A stretch of DNA of 64,000 nucleotides from Variovorax sp. PBS-H4 (GTDB lineage: Bacteria; Pseudomonadota; Gammaproteobacteria; Burkholderiales; Burkholderiaceae_C), in contig NZ_LR594675.1 of NCBI RefSeq assembly GCF_901827205.1, positions 3,162,001-3,226,000 of the forward strand. The letters are read 5' to 3'. Position 1 is the first letter of the stretch. The number at the start of each line of letters is the position of its first letter. The position numbers and the translations under genes are program-made. This document shows positions 29,172-37,131 of this stretch, piece by piece. Under the pieces are notes generated by a model. That model saw only the letters and a program-made list of their open reading frames with translations, made no database searches and had not been told where the DNA came from.

Positions 29172-30326
29172 ATGAAGACGAATGAATCCACCATCGGCAT
29201 CGTCGGCGCGGGCATCGGCGGACTGGCCGCCGCCATTGCCCTTTCGCGTGCGGGCCACGAGGTCGTGGTGTTCGAACAGGCAAGGCAGTTCGCCCGTGTC
29301 GGCGCCGACATCAACCTCACGCCCAACGCGGTACGTGCACTCGATGGCCTGGGTGCCGGCGAGGCCGCGCGGGTGACCGCGGCGCGGCCGACGCATCGCA
29401 TCAGCCGCAACTACGACACCGGTGAGGAGACCTCGCGCCTGGAAATGGCCGAGACCGCCGAGCAGAAGTACGGTGCGCCTCAGCTCACCATCCACCGCGC
29501 CGACCTTCTTGCGGCGCTCGCGAACATGGTCCCGGCCGAGCGCGTGGCGCTCGGCAAGCGGGCCTCGAACATCGCGGCGGACGAGGAGGGCGTGAGCCTC
29601 TCGTTCGAGGACGGCAGCAGCGCCCGCGTGGGCGCGCTGCTGGGCGCCGACGGCATCCACTCCGCCGTGCGCGGCGCCATGTTCGGCGCCGAGAGCCCGC
29701 GCTTCACCGGCATCGTGGCGTACCGCGCCGTGGTGCCGTCCGACCGCGTTGCCGGCTTGCCGAACCTGGGCGCCTTCACCAAGTGGTGGGGGCCGAATCC
29801 GCAAAGCCAGATCGTTACCTTCCCGCTCAACCGCGGCAAGGACATCTTCATCTTCGCGACCACGCCGCAGGACAGCTGGCAGCTCGAATCCTGGACCGCC
29901 CCGGGGAGCGTGGACGAGCTGCGCCAGCAGTACACCGCCTACCACCCCGAGGCGCGTGCGCTGCTCGATGCCTGCGACACGGTGCTCAAGACCGCCCTGT
30001 ACGAGCGCGATCCGATGCCGGCCTGGGCCGCGGGCCGCATGGCGCTGCTGGGCGATGCGGCGCATCCGATGCTCCCGTTCATGGCGCAGGGTGCGGGCAT
30101 GGCCATCGAGGACGCTGTCGTGCTCGCGCGCCATCTCGACGGCGTGGCAATGCGCGACATCGCCGGCGCGCTGCAGCGCTACGAGCGCGCGCGCATCGAG
30201 CGCACGAGCCAGATCCAGCTCGGATCGCGCGGAAACAACTGGCTGCGCGAGGGCGGCAATGCGGACTGGGTCTATGGCTACGACGCCTGGACCGTGCCGC
30301 TCGCCGACGCTGCCGCCATTGCCTGA
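29172..30326 (+). CDS. FAD-dependent monooxygenase, salicylate hydroxylase-like
   Basis: A 384-residue class A flavoprotein monooxygenase with GAGIGG (12-17), the DG motif LLGADGIHSAVRG and the GD motif LLGDAAHPMLPFMAQGAG near 295. These three motifs define the salicylate/4-hydroxybenzoate hydroxylase group. It should hydroxylate or decarboxylate-hydroxylate an aromatic acid using NAD(P)H and O2, giving a diol for the VOC-type dioxygenase. Confidence 0.88.
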   Translation: MKTNESTIGIVGAGIGGLAAAIALSRAGHEVVVFEQARQFARVGADINLTPNAVRALDGLGAGEAARVTAARPTHRISRNYDTGEETSRLEMAETAEQKYGAPQLTIHRADLLAALANMVPAERVALGKRASNIAADEEGVSLSFEDGSSARVGALLGADGIHSAVRGAMFGAESPRFTGIVAYRAVVPSDRVAGLPNLGAFTKWWGPNPQSQIVTFPLNRGKDIFIFATTPQDSWQLESWTAPGSVDELRQQYTAYHPEARALLDACDTVLKTALYERDPMPAWAAGRMALLGDAAHPMLPFMAQGAGMAIEDAVVLARHLDGVAMRDIAGALQRYERARIERTSQIQLGSRGNNWLREGGNADWVYGYDAWTVPLADAAAIA

Positions 30327-30352
30327 ACTCATCTCTTCCCACGGAGGCCACG

Positions 30353-30574
30353 ATGCAACAAGACCGCTACCTGCAACCCCACCAGGCGCGCCAGCGCCCG
30401 GCAACCACCTACGAAGACCTGCTGGGCGATGCCATCGAGCGCGCCTTCGGCGACGGCGTGCACGACCTCGCCGGGCTGGTCGAACGGCTCAACGACAGCG
30501 GCCTGGCCACGCCCGGCGGCCAGCGCTGGACCGAGGACCTGTACGCCCGGGAAATGGCGAAGCTCGGCGCCTGA
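30353..30574 (+). CDS. Small recombinase-like helix-turn-helix protein
   Basis: A 73-residue protein with a good ACGGAGG ribosome binding site. The C-terminal part reads DLAGLVERLNDSGLATPGGQ then RWTEDLYAREMAKLG. This closely resembles the recombinase/resolvase HTH segment found near the end of serine recombinases, but no catalytic domain is present. It is embedded between the two oxygenase genes; a role as a pathway-specific DNA-binding or regulatory accessory is inferred. Confidence 0.6.
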   Translation: MQQDRYLQPHQARQRPATTYEDLLGDAIERAFGDGVHDLAGLVERLNDSGLATPGGQRWTEDLYAREMAKLGA

Positions 30575-30586
30575 GGAGAACATCAC

Positions 30587-31624
30587 ATGAACACGATCGC
30601 CATCCAACCCGTTGCGCAAGACCCGGTGGACCGACTGCTCGAGATCGGCCTGAAGAATCTCTGGTACCCGATCTGCCCCTCGCATTTCATTCGCGAGAAC
30701 CCCGTCTCGCTGCGCCGGCTGGGCCGCAAGCTGGCCCTCTGGCGCGACGGCGAAGGCAAGTTGCATGCACTGGAAGACCGCTGCCCGCATCGCGGCGCGC
30801 CGCTGTCGCAGGGCGTGATCCTGGGCGACCGGCTGTCGTGCCCCTACCACGGCGTTGAAGTGCGCCATGACGGCGTGGTGACGCGCGTGCCAGGCAGCCC
30901 CGGCTGCAAGCTCGAGGGCTCGCAGGCCACGCGCCACTTCCACGTGGAAGAGCGCGCAGGCGCGGTGTTCCTCTACAACGCCAAGGAGTCGGTGGACGTC
31001 CCGCCGCCGCTGGTGCTGCCCGAGCAGCTCTCGGACGACGCGCAGTACGCGTCCTTCCTCTGCTACACCGAGTGGAAGGGCGACTATCGCTACGTGCTGG
31101 ACAACGTGATGGACCCGATGCACGGCACCTTCCTGCACAAGCAGTCGCACTCGATGGCCGAGGGCGAGTCGCAGGCGAAGTTCGGCATCCGCGCGACCGA
31201 CCACGGCTTCGTGTTCGAGAAGGAAGGCCAGCGCAACGTGAACTTCGACTGGACGGAATGGGCCGACACCGGCATGCACTGGATGCGCCTGGAGATCCCG
31301 TACCCGCGCACCGGGGGGCCGGGCGGCAACTTCATCATCATCGGCGCCTTCTCGCCCATGCCCAACGGCATGACCGCGACCTTCTTCTGGCGCGTGCGCA
31401 AGCTGGCGCCCGGATGGGAACGCGATACCTGGCGCTTTCTCTACAAGAACCGGCTGGAGGCGCGCCACTGGCACGTGCTGGAGCAGGACCGCGTGATGCT
31501 GGAGGACATGGAGCCGGACGCCAATCAGCACGAGAACCTGTACCAGCACGACCTCGGCATCGTGCGCCTGCGCCGCCACATGCGCAACCTGGCCCAGGCG
31601 CAGCTCGAGCAGGCCGCAGCCTGA
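30587..31624 (+). CDS. Rieske non-heme iron oxygenase, alpha subunit (VanA/toluenesulfonate type)
   Basis: A 345-residue oxygenase with the Rieske site Cys66-Pro-His68 and Cys85-Pro-Tyr-His88. The mononuclear iron site is in DNVMDPMHGTFLH (Asp176, His179, His184), with a later Asp in LEDMEPD. Homologous enzymes demethylate or hydroxylate aromatic acids. It lies immediately upstream of its probable reductase. Confidence 0.92.
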   Translation: MNTIAIQPVAQDPVDRLLEIGLKNLWYPICPSHFIRENPVSLRRLGRKLALWRDGEGKLHALEDRCPHRGAPLSQGVILGDRLSCPYHGVEVRHDGVVTRVPGSPGCKLEGSQATRHFHVEERAGAVFLYNAKESVDVPPPLVLPEQLSDDAQYASFLCYTEWKGDYRYVLDNVMDPMHGTFLHKQSHSMAEGESQAKFGIRATDHGFVFEKEGQRNVNFDWTEWADTGMHWMRLEIPYPRTGGPGGNFIIIGAFSPMPNGMTATFFWRVRKLAPGWERDTWRFLYKNRLEARHWHVLEQDRVMLEDMEPDANQHENLYQHDLGIVRLRRHMRNLAQAQLEQAAA

Positions 31625-31657
31625 GGTTGCCAACGCTATTTCCAGAGGTCCACGCCC

Positions 31658-32629
31658 ATGTCTTCTCCCACGCTCAATGCGCTCGTGCACACCATGCGCT
31701 ACGAGGCCGAGGGCATCGTCAGCGTCGAATTCCGGCCGGCTTCGCCCGACGTGGAGTTCCCCGCCTTCGAAGCCGGTTCGCACATCGACCTGCACCTGCC
31801 CAACGGCCTGGTGCGCAGCTACTCGCTGTGCAACCCGGCCAGCGACCGGCAGCGCTACGTGGTCGGCGTGGCCAACGACCGCAAGAGCCGCGGCGGCTCG
31901 CGCTACGTGCACCAGCAGCTGCGCGTGGGCATGACGCTGCCGATCTCGGCCCCGCGCAACAACTTCCACCTGGAGGAGGGCGCCCAGCACTCGGTGCTGG
32001 TGGCCGGCGGCATCGGCGTCACGCCCATCTGGTGCATGCTGCAGCGCCTCGTCGCCATCGGCAAGCCGGTGGAAATGATCTATTGCGCGCGCACGCGGAA
32101 GGAAGCCGCCTTCTGCGACGGCATCGACGCACTGGCGCGCGAGAACAAGGTCGCGCTGACCTGGCATTTCGATGCCGACAAGGGCGCACCGCCGGATCTC
32201 GCGACGCTCCTGGCCGGCAAGAGCGCGGACAGCCACTTCTACTGCTGTGGTCCGGCGCCGATGCTCGATGCCTTCGAGAAGACTTGCGAGCAGCTGGGCT
32301 ACGCGCATTCGCACATCGAGCGCTTCTCGGCCGCGCATGTCGAGGCGCCCAGCGCGACCGAGACCTACGTCGTCGAATGCGCGAAGAGCGGCAAGAGCGT
32401 CGAGGTGCCCCCGGGCAAGTCGATCCTCGACAGCCTGATCGATGCCGGCCTCAACCCTGACCACAGCTGCAAGGAGGGCGTGTGCGGCGCTTGCGAGACG
32501 AAGATCATCTCGGCGGGCGAGATCGAGCACCGCGACGGCATTCTCACCAAGGCCGAACAGGCGGCGAACAAGACCATGTTCATCTGCGTCTCGCAATGCA
32601 AGCGCGGGCCCTTGGTGCTGGACATCTGA
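31658..32629 (+). CDS. PDR/VanB-family oxidoreductase (FMN, NAD, plant-type [2Fe-2S])
   Basis: A 323-residue reductase with flavin-binding RSYSLCN near 46, NAD-binding GGIGVTPIWCMLQR and CCGPAPMLDAFEK, and a C-terminal ferredoxin domain CKEGVCGACETKI with a distal Cys in MFICVSQCKRG. It takes electrons from NADH to the Rieske oxygenase encoded directly upstream, as in the VanAB and phthalate systems. The arrangement supports an oxygenase pair. Confidence 0.92.
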   Translation: MSSPTLNALVHTMRYEAEGIVSVEFRPASPDVEFPAFEAGSHIDLHLPNGLVRSYSLCNPASDRQRYVVGVANDRKSRGGSRYVHQQLRVGMTLPISAPRNNFHLEEGAQHSVLVAGGIGVTPIWCMLQRLVAIGKPVEMIYCARTRKEAAFCDGIDALARENKVALTWHFDADKGAPPDLATLLAGKSADSHFYCCGPAPMLDAFEKTCEQLGYAHSHIERFSAAHVEAPSATETYVVECAKSGKSVEVPPGKSILDSLIDAGLNPDHSCKEGVCGACETKIISAGEIEHRDGILTKAEQAANKTMFICVSQCKRGPLVLDI

Positions 32630-32656
32630 TTTCCCAACTCCCTTTCTAGAACTCCA

Positions 32657-33763
32657 ATGAAGAAATCCCTTGTGGCCGCGGCCGCATGCGTGGCTGCGGC
32701 CGGCGCCTGCGCGCAATCCTCTTCCGTGCAGGTCTTCGGCATCGTCGATGCTGCCGTCACCTACACCACGGGCTCGGGCTATGGCTCATCCGGCAAATGG
32801 CAGCTGACCAACAGCGGCAACAGCTTCAGCCGGCTTGGCTTTCGGGGCACTGAAGACCTTGGCGGTGGCCTCGCTGCCAGCTTCTGGCTGGAAGCCGGCT
32901 TGCAGAACGACAACGGCACAGGCTTCAACTCCAACCCCAACAACCAAGCCAGCGGTGCCGCCGGCCCCGGCCTGCTGACTTTCAACCGGCGCTCGACCGT
33001 GAGCTTTTCCGGCGGCTTCGGCGAACTGCGCCTGGGCCGCGACTACACGCCGACTTTCTGGAACACGGCGCTGTACGACCCCTTCGGAACCGGCGGTGGC
33101 ATCGGCGCCAACCAGCTCTACTTCTCGGGCCTGGGCGGCCTCACCGCGCCGACCGGCACGCGCGCCTCCAACAGCATCGGCTACTTCCTGCCGCCGAACC
33201 TGGGCGGCTTCTACGGGCAGGCGATGGTCGCGATGGGCGAGAACGACAACCGCTCGGTGCTGCCGGACACGCTGATCTCCAATCGCCACGACGGCGACTA
33301 CGCCGGGATTCGGGTCGGCTACCTGAACGGACCGTTCAACGTGACACTCGCCACCGGCCGGACGCGCTACGCGACGGGCAACCTGCGCGTGTCGAACATC
33401 GGTGCTTCCTACGTCTTCGAGTCGCTGATGAGCCTCAAGCTGATGGGCGAGATCTACAGCGAATCGCTGGGCGCAGTGGACGGGAAGGGCGCGCTGCTGG
33501 GCTTCAGCCTGCCGGTGGGCGTTGGCGAGATCAAGGGTTCGTACGCACGCTACAAGCGCGAGCCGCTGGGCAATGTGCCGGAGCCCACGACCTCGAAGCT
33601 CGCGCTGGGCTATGTCTACAACCTGTCGAAGCGCACGGCGCTGTACGGCACCCTGGCCTACCTGCGCAACCGCAATGGGGCGACGCAGTCGCTCGCCGGT
33701 TCGACCACCGCGCCCAACCGAGCCTCCAGGGGGACGGAGTTCGGCATTCGCCACGCGTTCTGA
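32657..33763 (+). CDS. Gram-negative porin
   Basis: A 368-residue outer-membrane porin of the Neisseria/Omp32-like type. It has a signal peptide MKKSLVAAAACVAAAGACAQ, then SSVQVFGIVDAAVTYTTG, the typical SRLGFRGTEDLGGGLAASFW, the loop/strand pattern and a C-terminal Phe (EFGIRHAF). It completes the transport functions of the block: a porin for outer-membrane entry, and Bug proteins for capture. Confidence 0.93.
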   Translation: MKKSLVAAAACVAAAGACAQSSSVQVFGIVDAAVTYTTGSGYGSSGKWQLTNSGNSFSRLGFRGTEDLGGGLAASFWLEAGLQNDNGTGFNSNPNNQASGAAGPGLLTFNRRSTVSFSGGFGELRLGRDYTPTFWNTALYDPFGTGGGIGANQLYFSGLGGLTAPTGTRASNSIGYFLPPNLGGFYGQAMVAMGENDNRSVLPDTLISNRHDGDYAGIRVGYLNGPFNVTLATGRTRYATGNLRVSNIGASYVFESLMSLKLMGEIYSESLGAVDGKGALLGFSLPVGVGEIKGSYARYKREPLGNVPEPTTSKLALGYVYNLSKRTALYGTLAYLRNRNGATQSLAGSTTAPNRASRGTEFGIRHAF

Positions 33764-33878
33764 GCGCGCAATGTCGGACCAGCCCCTTCACGGCCATCAC
33801 AGGGCGAGCGCAGAGATATCGTCCTCGGAGCGAGATCGAGCCACGCCGTTCTGCGATGCCAGTGCGGGCGGTCAAGTT

Positions 33879-34181
33879 GTGAGCGGCTGGCTGCTTGATA
33901 CCAACGTGATCTCCGAGTTGAGTCGACCGCGCCTCAGCGCGCGGGTCCGAAGATTCATCGCGGGCCAACGGCTCGAGGACCTGTTCGTCAGCACCGTCAC
34001 TCTGGCCGAGATCCGCTTCGGCATCGAGGCCGTCGGCGATCCAACGCGCCGCGCCGAACTGAGTGACTGGCTCATCGCTGCAACCGCTCTGCAGCACGGG
34101 CAGACCGTTGTGACCCGCGATACCGGAGACTACAAGCTCACGCGAGTCCCGGATTTGAATCCGTGGGTCGCCGACTCTTGA
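33879..34181 (+). CDS. VapC-type PIN toxin with an internal deletion
   Basis: A 100-residue product starting with GTG at 33879 (VSGWLLDTNVISELSRP). Normal PIN toxins of this subfamily are about 140 residues, with about 40 residues between the ELSDWL segment and IAATALHHG. Here the two are joined directly (LSDWLIAATALQHG). Asp7, Glu44, Asp63 and Asp81 still line up with the PIN acidic residues, because the junction recreates an Asp before IAATA. No antitoxin gene is visible upstream, so this is probably an inactive orphan. Confidence 0.7.
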   Translation: MSGWLLDTNVISELSRPRLSARVRRFIAGQRLEDLFVSTVTLAEIRFGIEAVGDPTRRAELSDWLIAATALQHGQTVVTRDTGDYKLTRVPDLNPWVADS

Positions 34182-34264
34182 TGGCTTCGGTCTGCGAGAC
34201 CAGCCTATTTTCAGGACAGTAAATTCGCCCTCGCTGCGGGGTTGCCGGCGTGTGTCGCCGGTGC

Positions 34265-35155
34265 CTATCTGCCCTTGCGCGACGCCGTAGACAGGAATGC
34301 GGGGATCGTCGGGTTCTGGTTCTGCGAGTCGTAGGCCAGCGCCACGGGGTAGCGCAGCCTGGCGCGGTTGTGGGTGATCGACATGTACTTCACGCGTGGT
34401 ATCGCGACACCTTGCATCGATGCCGGTACCAGTGCAATGCCGACGCCCGCGCTGACGAGCGAGAGCACCGTCAGCATCTGGGGCGCGCTTTGCTCCACAT
34501 GTGGCAGGAAGCCACTGTTGCGGCATGCGGTGACCACGAAGGTCTCGAAGGCCGGGCCCTCGCGCGAACGAAAGCTCACGAAGCCTTCGTGCGACAGCGT
34601 CTTCAGCTCGACGCTCTTCTGCCCCGCGAGCGGATGCGATGCGGGCACGGCCAGCGCCAGGTCTTCGTCCGCGAGCGCGAGCAGCTTGAGGCTGCCGGAA
34701 CCCGGCAAGGGGGGCACGACGATGGCGATGTCGATCGAATGGCGCAACAGATCCCGGCTTTGCTGTGAGCTGGCTTCGGCATTGAGCATGATCTTGACGT
34801 CGGGATAGTTCTGCCTGAAGCGCGAGAGCAGCTCAGGCACCAGCTGATAGGCCGCGCTCGGAAAGAACGACAGCCGCAAGGTGCCCAGCATGCCCGCCGC
34901 TGCGTGCCGCACCAGCTCGCGCGACTGCGCGGCCTGCGCGAGCAGCCGTCGCGCTTCGACGAGCAGTGCCGAGCCGGCCGGCGTGAGTGCCACACCCTGC
35001 CGGTCTCGCAGGAACAACGCGACACCGAGATCTTCCTCGAGCCGCTGAATCGCGATGCTCAGCGGCGGTTGCGACATGTGCAGGCGCTCCGCCGCCCGGC
35101 GAAAGTTGAGTTCTTCCGCGACGGCGATGAACTGCCGCATGCTTCGTAAGTCCAT
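34265..35155 (-). CDS. LysR-type transcriptional regulator
   Basis: A 296-residue regulator starting at 35155 (MDLRSMRQFIAVAEELNF) with a GGAGAT ribosome binding site. The upstream alternative at 35197 adds residues not typical of the family. HTH residues 1-60 contain AERLHMSQPPLSIAIQRLEE, followed by the effector-binding domain. It is divergent from the dioxygenase gene at 35272 and should control that cluster from the shared 116-bp intergenic region. Confidence 0.92.
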   Translation of the reverse strand: MDLRSMRQFIAVAEELNFRRAAERLHMSQPPLSIAIQRLEEDLGVALFLRDRQGVALTPAGSALLVEARRLLAQAAQSRELVRHAAAGMLGTLRLSFFPSAAYQLVPELLSRFRQNYPDVKIMLNAEASSQQSRDLLRHSIDIAIVVPPLPGSGSLKLLALADEDLALAVPASHPLAGQKSVELKTLSHEGFVSFRSREGPAFETFVVTACRNSGFLPHVEQSAPQMLTVLSLVSAGVGIALVPASMQGVAIPRVKYMSITHNRARLRYPVALAYDSQNQNPTIPAFLSTASRKGR

Positions 35156-35178
35156 GGGGGATCTCCGGCCGGTCAGCT

Positions 35179-35195
35179 GATTCGACAATCGAATC
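35179..35195 (+). promoter_or_regulatory. LysR-type operator palindrome between divergent genes
   Basis: GATTCGA-CAA-TCGAATC is a perfect 7-bp inverted repeat located between the LysR gene and the divergent dioxygenase gene. It fits the LysR T-N11-A architecture (T at 35182 and A at 35192 lie symmetrically). It is 24 bases upstream of the LysR start and about 77 before the dioxygenase start, consistent with autorepression and activation. Confidence 0.55.
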
Positions 35196-35271
35196 ATGAA
35201 CCATCCAAATCAGTATTGGCTGGATCGGACAAGGCTGCCTACGATTCATTTCAAACAACCCTCGCGACACG

Positions 35272-36120
35272 ATGAACAGCCAGCAGACCCCACTGGAAAT
35301 CCGCCCCTGCACCCCGACAATCGGGGCCGAAGTCTCAGGCTTCGACCTCGACCATGTGAGCGACGCCACTGCAGCGCGGTTGCGCGACGCACTGGTTCGC
35401 CATGAAGTGCTCTTCCTGCGCGACCAGAAGCTGACGCCCGCGCAGCACGTGTGCCTCGCCGAGGTCTTCGGCCAGACCCTCGCCGCCAAGTCGATCGTCT
35501 TTCCGTCGCCCGAGGGGTTCCCGGCGATCGAGGTCGTCGAGTACGGCGGCGGGCGCGTGCCGCAGACTGACATCTGGCACACCGACATCATCTGGCAGCA
35601 GCGGCCCGCGCTGGGCGCCGTGCTGTGCGCCGAGGTGTTGCCGGAGACGGGCGGCGACACGCTGTGGGCCAGCATGACTGCGGCGTACGAAGCGCTGTCG
35701 CCGCGGATGCAGGCCTATCTCGAAGGCCTCACGGGCGTGAACACCTGGGAAATCTCGTCACAGAAAAAGGACGCGCTGGCACAGCGCGGCTACGACGGGC
35801 TGCTCGCGCTGATGCAGAAGTACCCGCCGGTCGAGCATCCGATCGTGCGCACGCATCCGGTCTCGGGCAGGAAGATCCTCTACTGCACGCGTTCTTTCAC
35901 CTCGGAGATCAAGGAACTGCCCGAAGACGAGGGCCGCGCCGTGCTGGAGTTTCTCTTCGAGCATGTGAAGCGGCCCGAATTCCATGTGCGCTTCCAGTGG
36001 CGCGCGGGCTCCGTCGCGATCTGGGACAACCGCTCGACCCAGCACTACGCCGTCAACGACTACATGCCGAACCGTCGCCGCATGCATCGCGTGGCGGTGG
36101 CGGGCGATGTTCCGTTCTGA
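35272..36120 (+). CDS. TauD/TfdA-family 2-oxoglutarate-dependent dioxygenase
   Basis: A 282-residue iron/2-oxoglutarate dioxygenase with the facial triad WHTD (His103, Asp105) and a distal His258 in STQHYAVND, followed by the 2-OG-binding Arg in NRRRMHRVAV. Family members hydroxylate taurine, 2,4-D, alkylsulfates or sulfonates, releasing sulfite or an aldehyde. The neighbours are a Bug protein and an ALDH, consistent with an imported substrate and an aldehyde product. Confidence 0.9.
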   Translation: MNSQQTPLEIRPCTPTIGAEVSGFDLDHVSDATAARLRDALVRHEVLFLRDQKLTPAQHVCLAEVFGQTLAAKSIVFPSPEGFPAIEVVEYGGGRVPQTDIWHTDIIWQQRPALGAVLCAEVLPETGGDTLWASMTAAYEALSPRMQAYLEGLTGVNTWEISSQKKDALAQRGYDGLLALMQKYPPVEHPIVRTHPVSGRKILYCTRSFTSEIKELPEDEGRAVLEFLFEHVKRPEFHVRFQWRAGSVAIWDNRSTQHYAVNDYMPNRRRMHRVAVAGDVPF

Positions 36121-36156
36121 CCACTTCTCGAGACCCACGATCGAAGCGTACGCACC

Positions 36157-37131
36157 ATGTTCGACAAGTCATTCATCGCCGGGCTCCTGGCCGGCGTCCT
36201 TCTCTTGCCGTTCGGCGCCGGCCTGGCACGCGCCGAGACGCCGACGCGCATCCTGGTCGGCTTCCCGCCGGGCGGCACCACCGACGGCGTTGCCCGTCTT
36301 TACAGCGAGGGTTTGTCGAAGGCGCTGGGCCGTACCGTGCTGGTCGAGAACAAGCCCGGCGCCGGCGGCGCGATCGCGGCGGCGGCGCTCAAGGCCGCGC
36401 CGCATGATGCGAGCACGCTCATGCTGGCCGCGATCGTGAACATCAGCGTCTATCCGAGCACGGCCAATCCGCCGGCCTACGACCCCTTCAAGGACTTCGT
36501 CGCCGTATCGATGGTCGGACGCTACGACCTGGCGCTGGCCGTCAGCGCGGCGAGCGGCATCGAGACGGTCCCGGCGTACGTCGCCTGGGCCAAGGCCCGC
36601 CACGACAAGGCGAACTTCGGCTCCCCCGGCAACGGCAGCCTGCCGCATCTCTTCGGTGCTCAGTTTTCACAAGCCGCGGGCCTGGACCTGGTTCACGTGC
36701 CTTTCCAGGGCGCGACGCCATCGATCGTGAATCTGCTCGGCGGCCAGATCGGCGCCGTGATCCAGCCGGTGAGCGACCTGGTCGCGCAGCATGACGCCGG
36801 CAAGGTCCGCATCCTGGCGACCACCGGTTCGCAGCGCAACGCACGGCTGCCCGGCGTGCCGACCTTCAAGGAGCTCGGCTATCCCGGCATGGAAGGCGGC
36901 GGCTGGATCGGCTTCTTTGCGCCGGCCGGTACGCCCGAAAAGGCGACGCAGGCGATCTGGGAGGCCGTGCAATCCATCCAGGCGACGCCTGCCGTGGTCT
37001 CGCGCATGCAGGCTCTTGGCTTCGACGTGACGCCCATGACCCGTGCCGAGTTCGCCGAGCTGACCCGCAAGGATGCGGCGCGCTGGGGCGATGTCGTGCG
37101 CAGCGGCAACATCCTGGTCAAGACACCATGA
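36157..37131 (+). CDS. Bug-family tripartite tricarboxylate transporter substrate-binding protein
   Basis: A 324-residue periplasmic protein. The leader is FIAGLLAGVLLLPFGAGLAR with cleavage near ARAE. The body has ILVGFPPGGTTDGVAR, VENKPGAGGAIAAAALKA, and HVPFQGATPSIVNLLGGQI. It is the third Bug protein in 20 kb, between the dioxygenase and ALDH genes of the LysR-controlled cluster. The ATG of the ALDH overlaps its stop. Confidence 0.88.
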   Translation: MFDKSFIAGLLAGVLLLPFGAGLARAETPTRILVGFPPGGTTDGVARLYSEGLSKALGRTVLVENKPGAGGAIAAAALKAAPHDASTLMLAAIVNISVYPSTANPPAYDPFKDFVAVSMVGRYDLALAVSAASGIETVPAYVAWAKARHDKANFGSPGNGSLPHLFGAQFSQAAGLDLVHVPFQGATPSIVNLLGGQIGAVIQPVSDLVAQHDAGKVRILATTGSQRNARLPGVPTFKELGYPGMEGGGWIGFFAPAGTPEKATQAIWEAVQSIQATPAVVSRMQALGFDVTPMTRAEFAELTRKDAARWGDVVRSGNILVKTP

